Of a stretch of 36,927 nucleotides of DNA, positions 19,360-30,742 are shown in pieces. The notes beneath the pieces were generated by a model. It ran no database searches. It saw nothing but the letters and a program-made list of their open reading frames with translations, and was not told the DNA's origin. Source of the stretch: Hymenopellis radicata (taxonomy: Eukaryota; Basidiomycota; Agaricomycetes; Agaricales; Physalacriaceae); assembly GCA_015501595.1 (NCBI GenBank), contig JADNRX010000513.1, positions 1-36,927 on the forward strand, given 5' to 3'. The translations under genes and the position numbers were made by a program. Each line of letters begins with the position of its first letter. Position 1 is the first letter of the stretch.

Positions 19360-20511
19360 ATGCTCTTGTCTGCGGGCTCGAACGCTCGCGGACAGCTGGG
19401 TAATGGCTCTGTCCACGACGCACATACATTTTCGACTTGTGTTTTTGAGGACATTTCTCCCAATCATCGCATCCTCGACCTCGCATGTGGCGCGAATCAC
19501 ACGTTGCTTTTGATTGAAATTACACGCGAAACTGGGGACACTGTCAAAGAACTATGGGGCAGCGGGGACGGGACAGCCGGGCAATTTGGTCCTATGCACA
19601 AGGAGGAATATACCACTTTTCGTCGACTCGATATACCCCATGGTCAAGCTGGCTACGCGCCAAAGTTGATCTGCGCAAGCTGGCAAAGCTCCTTCATCGT
19701 TCTGTCCTGTCCTGGAAAACCTGATCTTCTCATATCTATGGGAGGCAACGACTGGGGTGACCTTGGTGGCTCTCCATTTGGCGAGAGAATACCTGGCATG
19801 GAGCTTGTTCCCTTTGGCAGCCTTAAACTCGAAGAGCCCTCTCTTGCCGGTGATATCACACTGAACGCGATAGCGGCTGGTCCGCACCACGTCATCTGCT
19901 CTGTTTCCACCGCGAATACCTCGAGGCCATGGCTAGTCGGTTGGGGCGCCGCGAGACACGGGCAGTTGGGCGATCCCAGATACTATGGTCAACCAACGCC
20001 CATCGAGCGGTTTCCCAAGGTCATTTACCACTACGGTGAACCGCAGTCGTTTGCACTCGGCGCGCAGCATACTGCCATCCTTCTCACGTCCGGACAACCC
20101 ATCGGCCATGGGTCGAATCGTAAACACCAGATGACGGACCTGCGGAAAATGAATGGTGTCCGCATGGTTGGCTGTACATGGAACGGAATATATGCTGTGA
20201 CAGATGATGGGATCGTGTCGAAAGGGCTGAATTCCAAAGGTCAGCTTGGGCACGGTGAAGATTCGCCTACCGTGGAATTCCCATTCAGTTTCACGTCGCG
20301 TTCGTTGAAGAAGCTGGCCTGCGGTTCAGAACACGTCGTAACCCTGTTCGACGACGGAGAGGTGTGGGGTTGGGGATGGAATGAACACGGTAATCTGGGA
20401 GTGGGTACCACGGAAGATATCATTCGTCCGGTCAAGATATGGTTGGACGCGAGCGGGAAGGATGTGAACATATGGGCGGGACCAGGCACAACATGGATAG
20501 CAGTACAATAG
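19360..20511 (+). CDS. RCC1-repeat beta-propeller protein (ATS1/Kti13-like)
   Basis: A single exon encodes 383 aa built of RCC1-type repeats: GSNARGQLGNG, CGANHTLLL, WGSGDGTAGQFG, GWGAARHGQLG, GAQHTAILL, LNSKGQLGHG, CGSEHVVTLF and GWGWNEHGNLGVG. Together they should form one seven-bladed propeller. Its length, the start LLSAGSNARGQLG and the single-domain layout resemble fungal ATS1/Kti13, which partners Kti11 in diphthamide synthesis and Elongator tRNA modification, rather than the longer chromatin-bound RCC1 exchange factor. There is no signal peptide or extra domain. It is intact. The exact orthology is uncertain because many RCC1-like proteins exist. Confidence 0.85.
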   Translation: MLLSAGSNARGQLGNGSVHDAHTFSTCVFEDISPNHRILDLACGANHTLLLIEITRETGDTVKELWGSGDGTAGQFGPMHKEEYTTFRRLDIPHGQAGYAPKLICASWQSSFIVLSCPGKPDLLISMGGNDWGDLGGSPFGERIPGMELVPFGSLKLEEPSLAGDITLNAIAAGPHHVICSVSTANTSRPWLVGWGAARHGQLGDPRYYGQPTPIERFPKVIYHYGEPQSFALGAQHTAILLTSGQPIGHGSNRKHQMTDLRKMNGVRMVGCTWNGIYAVTDDGIVSKGLNSKGQLGHGEDSPTVEFPFSFTSRSLKKLACGSEHVVTLFDDGEVWGWGWNEHGNLGVGTTEDIIRPVKIWLDASGKDVNIWAGPGTTWIAVQ

Positions 20512-20636
20512 TTGAACTGAGGGACTTGTTTGTGTGTCAAAATGTTGAAAATCAATAATTCAAAATGGAGTGGAAGTTGTCAAACTAAAGCACCTTCTCA
20601 ACTAGAAATGTGTCAATAGACTTCACTGTCAACTGG

Positions 20637-20900
20637 CTAAGCCAAATAGAGATCCAGCCTTTCATCCTAGTAGAAATAGTAAGTATATGCGTTGGCCTGT
20701 GAATTTCAGGTACTTACCGCCGTACAAAAAGCAGCGGGAGGACCACCAGGCTGTATGATAACTTCCAGCATCTCCCCAGGTACTACAAGCTCAGTTGTTG
20801 AACGTCCGTAGTCGATAAACATCGCGATCCGTCGGCTTGGCAGTAACACACGAAGACGACAGGGAAATCCGCACAGTAGTTCGATGCGAGCATAATTACA
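20637..20900 (-). CDS. Doubtful small ORF between RCC1 and Swi5
   Basis: On the minus strand a frame from about 20900 reads ELLCGFPCRLRVLLPSRRIA, then an ATG at 20822 and FIDYGRSTTELVVPGEMLEV, up to a GTAAGT donor at 20717. After a 51-nt intron it ends DERLDLYLA and stop (20637-20666). The splice sites are good and the sequence is protein-like, but no upstream exon could be joined with confidence. It may be a 44-aa protein from the ATG at 20822, the end of a longer gene overlapping Swi5, or chance. I do not recognise it. Confidence 0.35.
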
Positions 20901-20961
20901 CTATAGGATACATTTTCGGGACGAGCAACTTGAATACAGTCGAAGAGCAAGAACAATCAAT

Positions 20962-21413
20962 TTAATCAGTAGTCGGCAGATCCAATTCAGCGTGTAGTTG
21001 GGCGAGTGTCATTTCCTTGTGCGATGCGAGCTAGGCGACGTGTGAGGATAATAGGAAGCAAGTCTTTTGAATTCACCTTGCCAATAAGAATCTGCTCCGA
21101 AACGAAGTGAGCCGCGGGGAGGCAATTGAATGATGACATTCATACCTGTGTAGCGTCCTTCGCTTCATTATACTGATGTAGAAGCTTGATGTGCCTCTTC
21201 ACGATGGCCTCTGCGTCCACATTTTCGCTATGTAATCGGTAAACGACCCGAAAGGCAGTGCGAGCTGCGGAAGGAAGCCCACCCCAGAGCCTGCTGCAAG
21301 GTACGAGTTTCCTCTTCCAGAGCAGCGATACGAGCCTCTTGAGCCTACACAGCCATCAGAGGGAGGAAAATAGACGAAAGAGGTGGTACTTTGACAGAAA
21401 ACGCAGCGTGCAT
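20962..21413 (-). CDS. SWI5: Swi5 homologue (Rad51/Dmc1 recombination mediator subunit)
   Basis: Swi5 pairs with Sfr1 to stabilise Rad51 and Dmc1 filaments in homologous recombination; it is unrelated to the budding-yeast transcription factor of that name. Five exons (21390-21413, 21283-21344, 21146-21227, 21077-21091, 20962-21030) give an intact 83-aa protein, the size of fission-yeast Swi5. The first half is a coiled coil (ARIAALEEETRTLQQALG). The second half carries the family signature VKRHIKLLHQYNEAKDATQ, then ILIGKLASHKEMTL. Exon 4 is a 15-nt microexon coding only ILIGK. Introns are 45-55 nt and every phase agrees. The start codon is 169 bp from the divergent ABC transporter start. Confidence 0.88.
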
Positions 21414-21582
21414 GGTGGCAGGAGGTCAACAGAACGCGTCTTTGTTTACGTGTTGTTTGGCTGGGCCCTTATCCGGCGAGCTCGGAGGCTTCTATAGTAA
21501 CTTGCCGAGTGTCGTCATGATCTTTGCTGTCAAATTTCCATGGCTATAAAGGCCCGATAGCCTGCTCGTGCTCTACTTAGAC

Positions 21583-24500
21583 ATGGGGAGTCTCTTTTGG
21601 CGCCAATTTAGCGTCCTCTTCTGGAAGAATTGGATAGTTCTGCTTAAGCATCCGTTCGTGAGTCGTTCTGCGTTGTAATAAAGGTCAAACTGACAGCGAA
21701 TCTACAGTTAAACGTCTTGCGATGCTTTTTGCTTCCTGTAGGATATGGAATATTTCTTGCTGTTGCTCAGATCTTTCTTTCTAAGCCCAACAACGTACGG
21801 ATACTTTTATTTCCTTTGTTTACGGTGTCTCACAGGTTGTTAGAACGGCATCGGGAATTCCATCCCAATATACGACCTCCAACGGACTTTTGACGCTGGC
21901 ACGACACTCATTGGGCTGATGGAACAGGCGGCGCAAGTACACCGTCCCCGCAAGATATTATATCCCGTATCACACGGGACTTTTCATCAACGCAACTGGC
22001 AGCTGTCCGACAGCTCGAGTCTCCCGAAGACATCCCTTCGGCGTGTCCTCAAAACTTCAATCTCTTCTCCGAATGTTTCGCCGCGATCGCGTTCAACAGC
22101 ATATCTGCCCTGGGTCCGATCAATTACACCATTCGCGCAGACGCAGGGATTGCACACATAGACGTGGTCAAGCACACGAGTGATTTTGAACTACGAATCC
22201 TACCTCTACAGTGGGCCATAGACAAGGTTGGAACTTTTTCAGCGCCGGTTCGTGCTATGCTCAACTCAATCACCAGGCTATCATAGAATTGAGAACCGGG
22301 GAAGAGGTTCAGACGCCAATACAGTGGCCGTTTACGCAAGTCACGAATGCAGAACAGGATAGAGATATACGGCTTAGTGAGTTTTCCGCTTCATTTTAAT
22401 GCAAGCCTAATCACGTCTATCAGGCTACATTCGAGGACTACGGACATTGTTGGTGCTGGCGCTGTTTATTTGCTACGTCGGAATAGCGTACCAGCTGCCT
22501 GGCGCCGTCACGTCGGAACGCGCCACCCTGGTCACCGCGCACATGAAGAGCATGGGACTTCTGGACTCCGCCAAGGTCATATCCTGGCACGTCAGCCTAT
22601 CGCTCATCTACCTCCCTGCGTGGATCATCGTCGCCATCATATGGCATTACCGCATCTTCACGGAAACCAATGTGGGGCTTGTGCTTATCGTGCATCTACT
22701 CCTCGGGTTCCTCCTCGCCAGCTGGTCCTTCTTCGTCGCAACGCCCTTCGGGAAGAGCCCCCAACTGGCCGCCGTTGCGTCGACGTTCTTGTCGATCGTC
22801 TTTGCTATCATTGCGCTGGCGTTCAGCCGTGCCGGAAATGGAGCTGCGTTTATTTTTACGATTATTTTCCCTCCCGGCTTCTACATCTTCGCTATCCGGG
22901 CTATTTGCGGTTTCGAAAACCATCTCATTCCTACGGACGCGTTGAAGGGTGACCCGGACAATGGTCTGATGCTCCTGCCCTTGATAATCGCTGCTATTGT
23001 AAGTAGGTTCATACATATTCCGCTTTGTGATGGACATTAACGTCTCCCTGCAGATTGATATCTTTCTGTGGCCGTGGCTGTCGGCGCTCTGGGAACGTCG
23101 GCTATACGATGCCCGGAACCCACGCCCCAAGAGACGCTGGTTTTCGAAACGACAGGCGCCAGTTCTTCCGCAGTTGAAAGATGGCCTTGCGATCTCTATC
23201 AAGAACCTTGGGAAAACCTTCAGCACATCATTTTTCCGACCTAAGAAGAATGTCGTTACAGCTGTTGATGATCTTACTCTTGACATCCCGAAATACGGAA
23301 TCTTCGTACTCTTAGGATCCAACGGCGCTGGAAAATCGACAGTTCTTTCCATTCTCGGGGGGTTAGCCGGTCGTACTCGCGGCTCAGTGCAGTTTGAGAG
23401 TGGGTCAGAGCGTCCTGAGCCTGGTACATTGGGAATAGTACCGCAGAAAAATGTCCTTTTTCCAGAGTTGACATGTCTTCAAACTCTTCGAGTGTGGCGC
23501 TCTATCAAGTGGTCGAAGCACTCGGAGGATGATGAAGATCTTGTCCAGTTGCTGAAGGACTGCGATCTTGAGAAGAAAATCAATTCGAATGCGGCGACTC
23601 TGTCTGGAGGGCAGAAGAGGAAATTGCAATTGGCTATCGGTCTTGTTGGAGGGTCTAAAAGTAGGTGCTTGTATCCTTTCCTTTTCCTTATTACTAAATT
23701 TTTGCGCTCAGTCGTTCTTGTTGATGAGTGTACTTCTGGTGTCGACCCGTTGTCTAGGCGCGCTCTTTGGAGAACATTAACGTCTTTCCGCGAAACAAGA
23801 ACGATCATATTTACTACACATGTGAGTATACACCGCATACCCTTGTTACTTTCTAACAAGAAACAGTTCTTGGATGAAGCCGATCTACTTGCTGATAACA
23901 TCGCTATTCTTGCAGCACCTGGGAAACTGGTGGCCGAAGGATCTCCAGTAGCCCTGAAACGGGACCTTGGTGAAGGGTACACGGTTTCGGCCTCTTTAAA
24001 AGCGTCGCGCGCTGAGGAGAAAGGAGACCCGCAAGTCTTTACTGATCTTCTACATCGCATCAGGGAAATAACGCCACATGCTTCTCTCTCGGTCACATCA
24101 ACCTCTCAGGCGTCCTTTCACCTGAGGTCGAAGGACCCGGAACAGGTGGAACGCGTCTTACAAGTGTGCGACGACGAAGTGAAGAACTCGGTTCTGCAGT
24201 CATATGATGTCATGGGCACAACTATTGAAGACATTTTCCTTGACCTGATGGCTAAACATGATCCCAACGAGCAGGAGGCTGGAAAGCTCTCGAAGCATAC
24301 CTCCGCTTCCTCAGTCGATTTCCCGGCGCTGCCGCCTTTGGAGCTTTCTGGAGGTCGGCCGATGGCGCCGTGGCAGCAGGCGCTGACGATTTTTGTCAAG
24401 CGGGGACTCGTAGTGCGTCGTAGTTGGCTGACACCCTTACTGTCAGTCCTCGTCGCCATTGCCGGATCCACTATTCCGCTCGTATTCCTGAGCGGGCGAC

Positions 24501-27079
24501 AGCCATCCTGCGTTCGTCGCTTCTCGAATTCGACGAGCTTTCCATTGTATATGCCAATATCGCCTGCCACCTTTGATGTCATCAACGGTACGGCGCAGGT
24601 GCTCAACTATCCTCCAGGCTTGATAGCCACTCTCGGCAACAGCACGTCGCTAATGTCGATTGCTGATGTCGTGGATAATCGGACGTTTGTGGATACTATA
24701 ACGAACTCTTACAGGAGTCTCGAGTATGGCGGTATATCTATGGATCTGGATGCGGGATCGTCGTTCATAGCTTGGGAGGCGTCGTCTCCGGGTTACACAG
24801 GCGCCGTGTTGCTCAACTTGGTTGACAACATCTTGTACAACAGCGCGCAGAATAAGTCTGGTCAGGTTGCTCTTCCCGCCGCCATGATTCAGGCGAACTA
24901 CGAAGCGTTCCCGCCTGTTGCTGCGGGCACGCTTGTCGCTCTCAAGTGGGTCGCCTTTTTCGGAGCTGCGATGGTGAGGTTCTTGTTCTCCTCAACTTCA
25001 AGAGTATAACTCATGGCATTGTCCAGGCTGTGTATACCGCGTTTTACGCGCTGTATGTCTCTAATGAGCGTCGTTCCGCTGTGCAGGCGATGCAGTTCTC
25101 AAACGGTCTCTCCGATCCCATAGGGTTATGGTTGGGACACTTGGCGTTCGATGTTATATTCTCGATTATCTCTGCGTCGGTCATTATCATAATTTTTGCC
25201 GCCGCGTCTAATCAATTCACGGGCTCGGACTCTTCGTACGTTGTCTTTTCCACAACGGTGTTCGGTGACCTGATTAGCTACTAGTGGGTCGTGTTGGTGC
25301 TGTATGGCTTTGCAGGTACATTGTTCTCGTACTGTGTTTCCTTGATGGTGGCAAGTCCCTTGGCTGCATTTGCTGCCGCCACGGGGTATCAGGTCGTCAT
25401 GTTTGTGGTATGTCGTCTACGTCTACTCACCATTCGCTTAGAGCTCACCTCACGAATTGTAGTTGTACATGGCAGCATATCTTTTGACATTGACCTACGC
25501 GAAGACGTCTAAAGCTGATTCCATAATCACCATCATCCACTTTACGCTTTCCATCCTGTCACCGGTTGCAAGTGTCGTAGGTCTTGTCGAATTCGCCCCA
25601 GTAGGTAATCTTACTGACACAGACTCTATAGATGCGAGCCGCTTTCGTCTCTGTGAACCTTTTCTCGTTATTATGTACGGGCAACGAACCCGTACCAACT
25701 TCAGAAACTGGTACCATCATGCGTTATGGCGGCCCATTGTCTACCTCATCGTTTACTCCTTCATTTTATTGGGTATATTAGTATGGGTTGATTCAGGCTC
25801 GTTCATGCCTCCACGGCACAGCTTAATCTTCTGGAGGCGAAAATCTCCTGCGGATGTTGCTGCGTCTGACATGCACATGCAGGAGAAGTCGGATGTTGTG
25901 GATGAAGCGCGTCGTGCTTCATCTTCCAATGATCTTCTACGCGTCTTGGGCGTGTCGAAGACGTTTGGCAACAACAATGTGGTTGATGATGTTACCTTGG
26001 GTGCCTCGAAGGATACCATGTTCGCTTTGCTTGGACCCAATGGAGCTGGGAAACCACGACGTTCAATATCATTCGTATGTTTCTCATCATATAGCGCGTC
26101 TCTTATGGTTAACGAGATATCAGGTGGTGATATCACACCCGATAGCGGGGACGTGCTTATTGCTGGGGAATCAGTCATACAGCATCCCAAGAAGGCTCGA
26201 TTCGCGCTCGGAGTCTGCCCGCAGTTTACTGCGATCGATTCTCAGCTTACCGTTAGAGAACATCTCGAGATCTATGGCCGTCTCAAAGGTCTAAGCATTA
26301 AAGCTGTGCTTCGCAGTAATGTAGAGTCCTTACTAGGAGCAACTGCGCTTCTACCGTACGCAGACGTTTAGCGAGTAAGCTTCGGGCGGAAACCAGAGGA
26401 AATTGTCGCTGGCCATCTCGCTGATAGGTGTGTATCTTGCATTATTAGGATATACCGCGCGCTAATGTCGAATAGGCAACCCTCGGTCGTGCTCATCGAT
26501 GAGTTTTCGACGGGTGTAGATGCGAAGATGAAGCGAGAAATGTGGGTGACGCTCAGAAATGTTGCTGTCGGGAAAGCTGTCATTATAACGACGCGTGAGT
26601 GATGTGTAAGGCGCCTCATTTGAAGGCTAAAGACGATTCTAGATTCGATGGAAGAAGCATCTGCATTGGCGAATAAGGTTGGCATTCTTGCCAAACGCCT
26701 TTTAGGTGGGTAGACGTCGTACTGTTCGATATTCTTGCTGATGATGATCGTAGCTGTGGGGACCATTGAATCACTGTCGGTGCGCTACGCAACATACGAG
26801 GTTCACTTCACCTGTCGGACACGCGATGAGCTAACCAAAGCTCAAGTTCTGATGTCTCGAATACCTGGGAGTCGGATGGCGGACGACGTAGCTACCCGCT
26901 TCGAAGTTCCTATTGGGGACGACTTTTCGTTGTCCCAGCTGTTCCATACTCTGTGCTCGTCTGGGGACTTTTCGGAGTATACGGTTGAGAAGGCGACGTT
27001 GGAGAGTGTCTTCTTGAAGGTCATTAGGGAGAATAATATCTCTGAAGAGGATCAGGTTCAAGGACGGACATGGACGTGA
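21583..27079 (+). CDS. ABC transporter, ABCA-type full-length (seven frameshifts as written)
   Basis: ABCA proteins are membrane pumps or flippases, mostly for lipids. Sixteen exons with regular GT-AG introns span the gene. The layout is TM helix near MGSLFWRQ, large luminal loop, TM bundle, NBD1, TM helix, loop, TM bundle, NBD2. NBD1 has Walker A GSNGAGKST (about 23309-23341), signature LSGGQKRKL and Walker B VLVDECTSGVD. NBD2 has GPNGAGK, GGNQRKLS and VLIDEFSTGVD. The exons total 4745 nt; adding exactly seven single bases at the positions where the frame breaks gives 1583 aa, the family's normal size. The breaks are near 21921, 25234, 25736, 26053, 26366, 26381 and 26484, and each looks like a homopolymer one base short. 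There are no nonsense changes or damaged splice sites, so a consensus error is likelier than a pseudogene, but I cannot exclude decay. Confidence 0.85.
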
Positions 27080-27464
27080 TTTCAGTATGCAGACTTTGTT
27101 CTATGTAGTCACCGACACTACAACTACTTAGTAGGAACGTTTCTTGTTTACTTACAATGCATCAGGCAATGCATAGGGTTCTAGAATTCGGAGGGAATCG
27201 AGGCTTTTTGATGAGGGTCTTAGTCAATGTAACTGGGATGGCTGCCTTGGGTGATGGACCGGTCTTCGGTCGAGGCTCTAACGCGAAGACGCGATGGTCG
27301 GTTGTTTGCTGTCCGCGCGTCTTTTCGATTTACTTGATGTGGCCTTGAAACATGGGATGGGCTGGTTTTCGTGCTCGTTTCCTTGCTGGTGAGTATAATT
27401 GTGGAATATGCAGATCTATGTTTAAAACAGTACTTATCGCTATTCGATGCCACTTCGTGGCGTA
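27080..27464. other. Intergenic region at the inner end of the right arm
   Basis: This holds the 3' flank of the transporter and the junction to the inverted repeat. A 63-codon frame (27157-27348) has no recognisable content. I see no transposon ends, target duplications or short inverted repeats at the junction near 27465. Confidence 0.5.
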
Positions 27465-27484
27465 AGAAGTGTGTTACAGTATAC

Positions 27485-29328
27485 TCATAGGCACCTCATC
27501 GTACTTTCCTTGACAATCAAATTCTCATAACACCTTGCAGGGAAAAGTATCAGTACACGCATGAAAGGAAGAATACAGAAAACATACACGGGCCAGCGCA
27601 CACAGACTGTGATAGAGACATCCAGCCCCTCATCCTTGAGGATCTCCATTTTCTGCAACAACTCTGTCCCCTTTAACTTTTCATGCAGCACCTTCACATC
27701 TCGATCCACGGTATCGTCGTAGCGTGAACCTTGTATCGTCATAGAGAGCTCGATTCTCGCCATCCTAAGCATCGCAGCGCCCACGGGAACCCGCCACCTA
27801 GACTCAACGGCAACAATCAATGCATCTTCTACATTCTGCTGAAGCACGGGCCCGACAGATTTTGGGGCAGAGGGTCTAGGAGCGCCGACGCATCCGCCTT
27901 CAGCGTCAATATCTGCACCTCCGGAAAAGCGATCACATTGTCCTCTCTATCAATGATCCTTTAAGACCTATAAGTGGTGAAGCGGAGATGTCGATTTCCA
28001 CTCTCGGGACATACGATACAAACATGAGAAGCTTCTGTAGAGGCGCTGATCTGTGGGCGTGCATGTAGTTCTCAGGGATGAAGGCCACCTCCTGTAGGGT
28101 GCATCGTGATGTGTCCATGAACACACTAAAATCCTCCCAGTCTGTTTCGGTGAACGCGTCATCTTGGAACGAGCCCCGAAGCGCAAACGTCTGGAGAGCG
28201 GGGCATTGCATATATGACAAGATGGCGAGGGGGCTGCGTATGGCGAGGAAAGTAAGGCGGGGGAAGACGTAGATAGAGGAGGGTGTTCGTCTTTGAAGAA
28301 CATAGTTAGGGGAGATCCTGTAGGGGTTGTCTCGGTAGCCGTCCGTGAAGGACACAAGGTGCAGACACTGGGTTAAGATGTCAATGATGTACCGATAGTT
28401 GTTGGGCCCCAACTCAAGCTCGAGATAGGTAATTTGAGACCAAGGTAAGATAATGAAGTGTGGTACGTTGACAAAGACACACTAGTCTTGAGAACAACGT
28501 GTGTTAGGCGAGGAGCTTTGGATGCGATGTCGAAGTGAACAGGCTCGAATTTCGTCGTAATGCCGCGTAGTCAGACACAATTTTGTGAGCATAGTCATCT
28601 CTGGCGCGTCTTTCAAAGCACGCAAGTTATCGAGGTCGCAAGTCAGCCCAAGTTCCGATAAACGTGACGCGTGATGTGCCAGTATACTAGCACTTTCGGA
28701 CGTGAGGTTGATGACAGAGGCCTCCAGAGGAGTGTTTCCAGACCGGTTCAGAACGTCTTCGAGGATAGGCCCGTGGAGAGCCTTTCGCGAAGATTCGTTT
28801 GTAGATGCGAGAATGTCCACCTACGAACGAGTTCCATAGGCTCGGTTCTGCCATGCAACCGCTCTCCAAGCTCTGCACACCTGTCCGAGGAGCCATGGCA
28901 TTCGAGACTTGGAGATATGAAACGGCTTCTCGAAAGTCAATGAAAAGATGTAGGAAAGAAGTTCGGGGGGCAGAAACTGGACGGGAGGGTCAGCATAATG
29001 TGCGCGTTCAGGACGCCTTCGGCTTTGCGCGATTTTTTCGGCTGCCTGCAGAGCTTCACGGAGGCGAGCGACTCGAGCCTCTGCGTCATAAAGTTCGATC
29101 GCGCAGTGCATCGGTGAAGCTTTTTATCTGCGGGCGAGCAGCGCTGACTTGTTCACGCGATGCGTGGCAATCGAAGAGACGTAGCAAGGACGATGGCGCG
29201 TCGTACAAGCGGGGTAAGACGTTGGTGGAATCATAACCACAATTAGGACAAGCAACGCCTGAGGAAGAGTGTCAGATTTGACTAAGTCAAAGGTGGGAAT
29301 TGGAGAATCACCCACCTGGTACAGACAT
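27485..29328 (-). pseudogene. F-box / LRR-like protein, right-arm copy (several frameshifts)
   Basis: This is the mirror copy of F-box gene A. It has the same 13-nt first exon (ATG at 29328), the F-box QFLPPELLSYIF...LLGQVCRAWRAV and the leucine-rich C-terminal part. The frame is broken many times: an extra C in the coiled-coil region (GCGATCGAAC near 29099), changes around 29025, an A missing near 28994, a C missing near 28848, and further breaks near 28800, 28490 and 27960. The extra C and its neighbours are shared with the relic at 16474-16549, so that difference is probably real rather than a sequencing error. Confidence 0.7.
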
Positions 29329-29516
29329 TGAGAACGTTCGAAGAAATCTGATTTTGATCCAGCAGTGGAAGTAAAGAATCAAGAACTGCTGGTGGCTGTA
29401 CACTGGTGTTCTTGGAACTGCGAGCGCTGGTCACAGACTGTCTTAGTCTACCCCGCATCTTCATTTCCAACGACGACGACGATGCTACAGACAATGCAGC
29501 GCTTGCTCACTCCTCA

Positions 29517-30403
29517 ATGCTTACCCAAATGCGCCCAATGCGACATATCAGTGCACCGCAGAAACGGATGCTCAGCACGCGATCAACGTTCATGACAAGG
29601 TACAAGTTGCCCAGGGTTTCTATCGAAACGCGGGCCTTCCACGACTCTTTAAAGGACAAGGTTGCATTCTGTACGTGTTCACTTCACCAAATTTGCAGTG
29701 CATCTTGATTCTGAGTTTAACAGCAGCTGCAGACAGCTCAACTACTCGCCTACACGGGTAAACGTCACAGCGCATCAACAACGATATACTCATTGTTCTT
29801 CTTTACTTAGCACACCATTCTCCACCGATACGACCTGGCCTGATGGCCTACTCACCATCTTCCGGAATTGCCGCCAAGCGCGCACGTTGCCCAACAACCG
29901 CTACTGTGGACCATACAACAAGTTACTCACGTACTGCTTCGGGCCCAACTCATTTGAGTTCTTCGTCGCTCCCGAAGCCCCTGAGGAAGGCCCTCCCGGT
30001 CAAGGTGCCAACTTCTACGTCTTTATCGTTGTCTATGACCAGCTCCGTCGTCCTGTGATGATCGCAGACATCAAGGACGATGGTTGGGTCGATAACGCAA
30101 CGCTACGGCACGAAGCAGATCAACACATGCTTTGGTGGTTTGACATGATGGCTTATAACTGCCCCTCCCTCGCTTCTGGGGTTTAAGTTTGCTTGGAACC
30201 TCACTCCGTGTTTACTGTGGTGATACTGCTCCCCTGACGTGAACCCCGAGTTTTCAGATCGTTCATTGTCGAGCCCTGGTGGTTTTCTTCGCCGTGATTT
30301 TCTTGCAGGGGCTTGGAATATCGATATTCTTTCCCAGGAAGGATTTGACACGATGAAGGAGATTCTGGGAGATATTGCTGAAAGTGCTGCAGCTCTAAGG
30401 TGA
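29517..30403 (+). pseudogene. Unnamed Agaricomycete-type conserved protein, right copy, disrupted
   Basis: This is the mirror of the gene at 9989-10866, with the same blocks: ETRAFHDSLKDKVAF, TTWPDGLLTIFR, GPYNKLLTYCFG, IADIKDDGW, NIDILSQEGF. A C run is one base short near 30162, truncating the frame at NCPSLASGV, and a T is missing near 30228. At the place where the left copy is shifted (LLGTSL/RVYCGDT) this copy reads through, so the two copies are broken at different sites. The start codon is uncertain: ATG 29517 and ATG 29595 are both in frame. Confidence 0.55.
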
Positions 30404-30742
30404 GCATGGATGTGTTTCTGTTACATTTTCTTAAAGGGAAATTTCCAGCAAAGAAACGAAAGGATCTTAGAGAAGAAAAGAAAGTTGTGTGGTCGGAGAC
30501 TACGCAGGGATCTTGGACATGTTTAATACTACTCAGAATCACGGACTCTATTCTATTATCCTGTATATGTTGTAGTAGGATTGTTTCCCACCAGAGACCA
30601 GCTTGACATACTAAAATGCACAGTAATCAACACCTGGCTTGACACAGTCACCAAAGACATTCACACCTGTTCTCATTCATGATGAAGATTGGCCAGTTAA
30701 TACCCAAAATCCTATCAACTCTGACTCGAAACTCCTGCGCAA
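30404..30742. other. Intergenic region, mirror of 9655-9988
   Basis: This is the region between the convergent 3' ends of the unnamed gene and DUF4246. I see no gene, RNA or extra repeat in it. Confidence 0.5.

Noticed and set aside
12934..27465. Fold-back read artefact explaining the palindrome
   Set aside because: Fold-back artefacts have little or no spacer and identical arms. Here 14.5 kb of unique sequence and real substitutions separate the arms. A haplotype mis-join is still possible and is kept in the findings.
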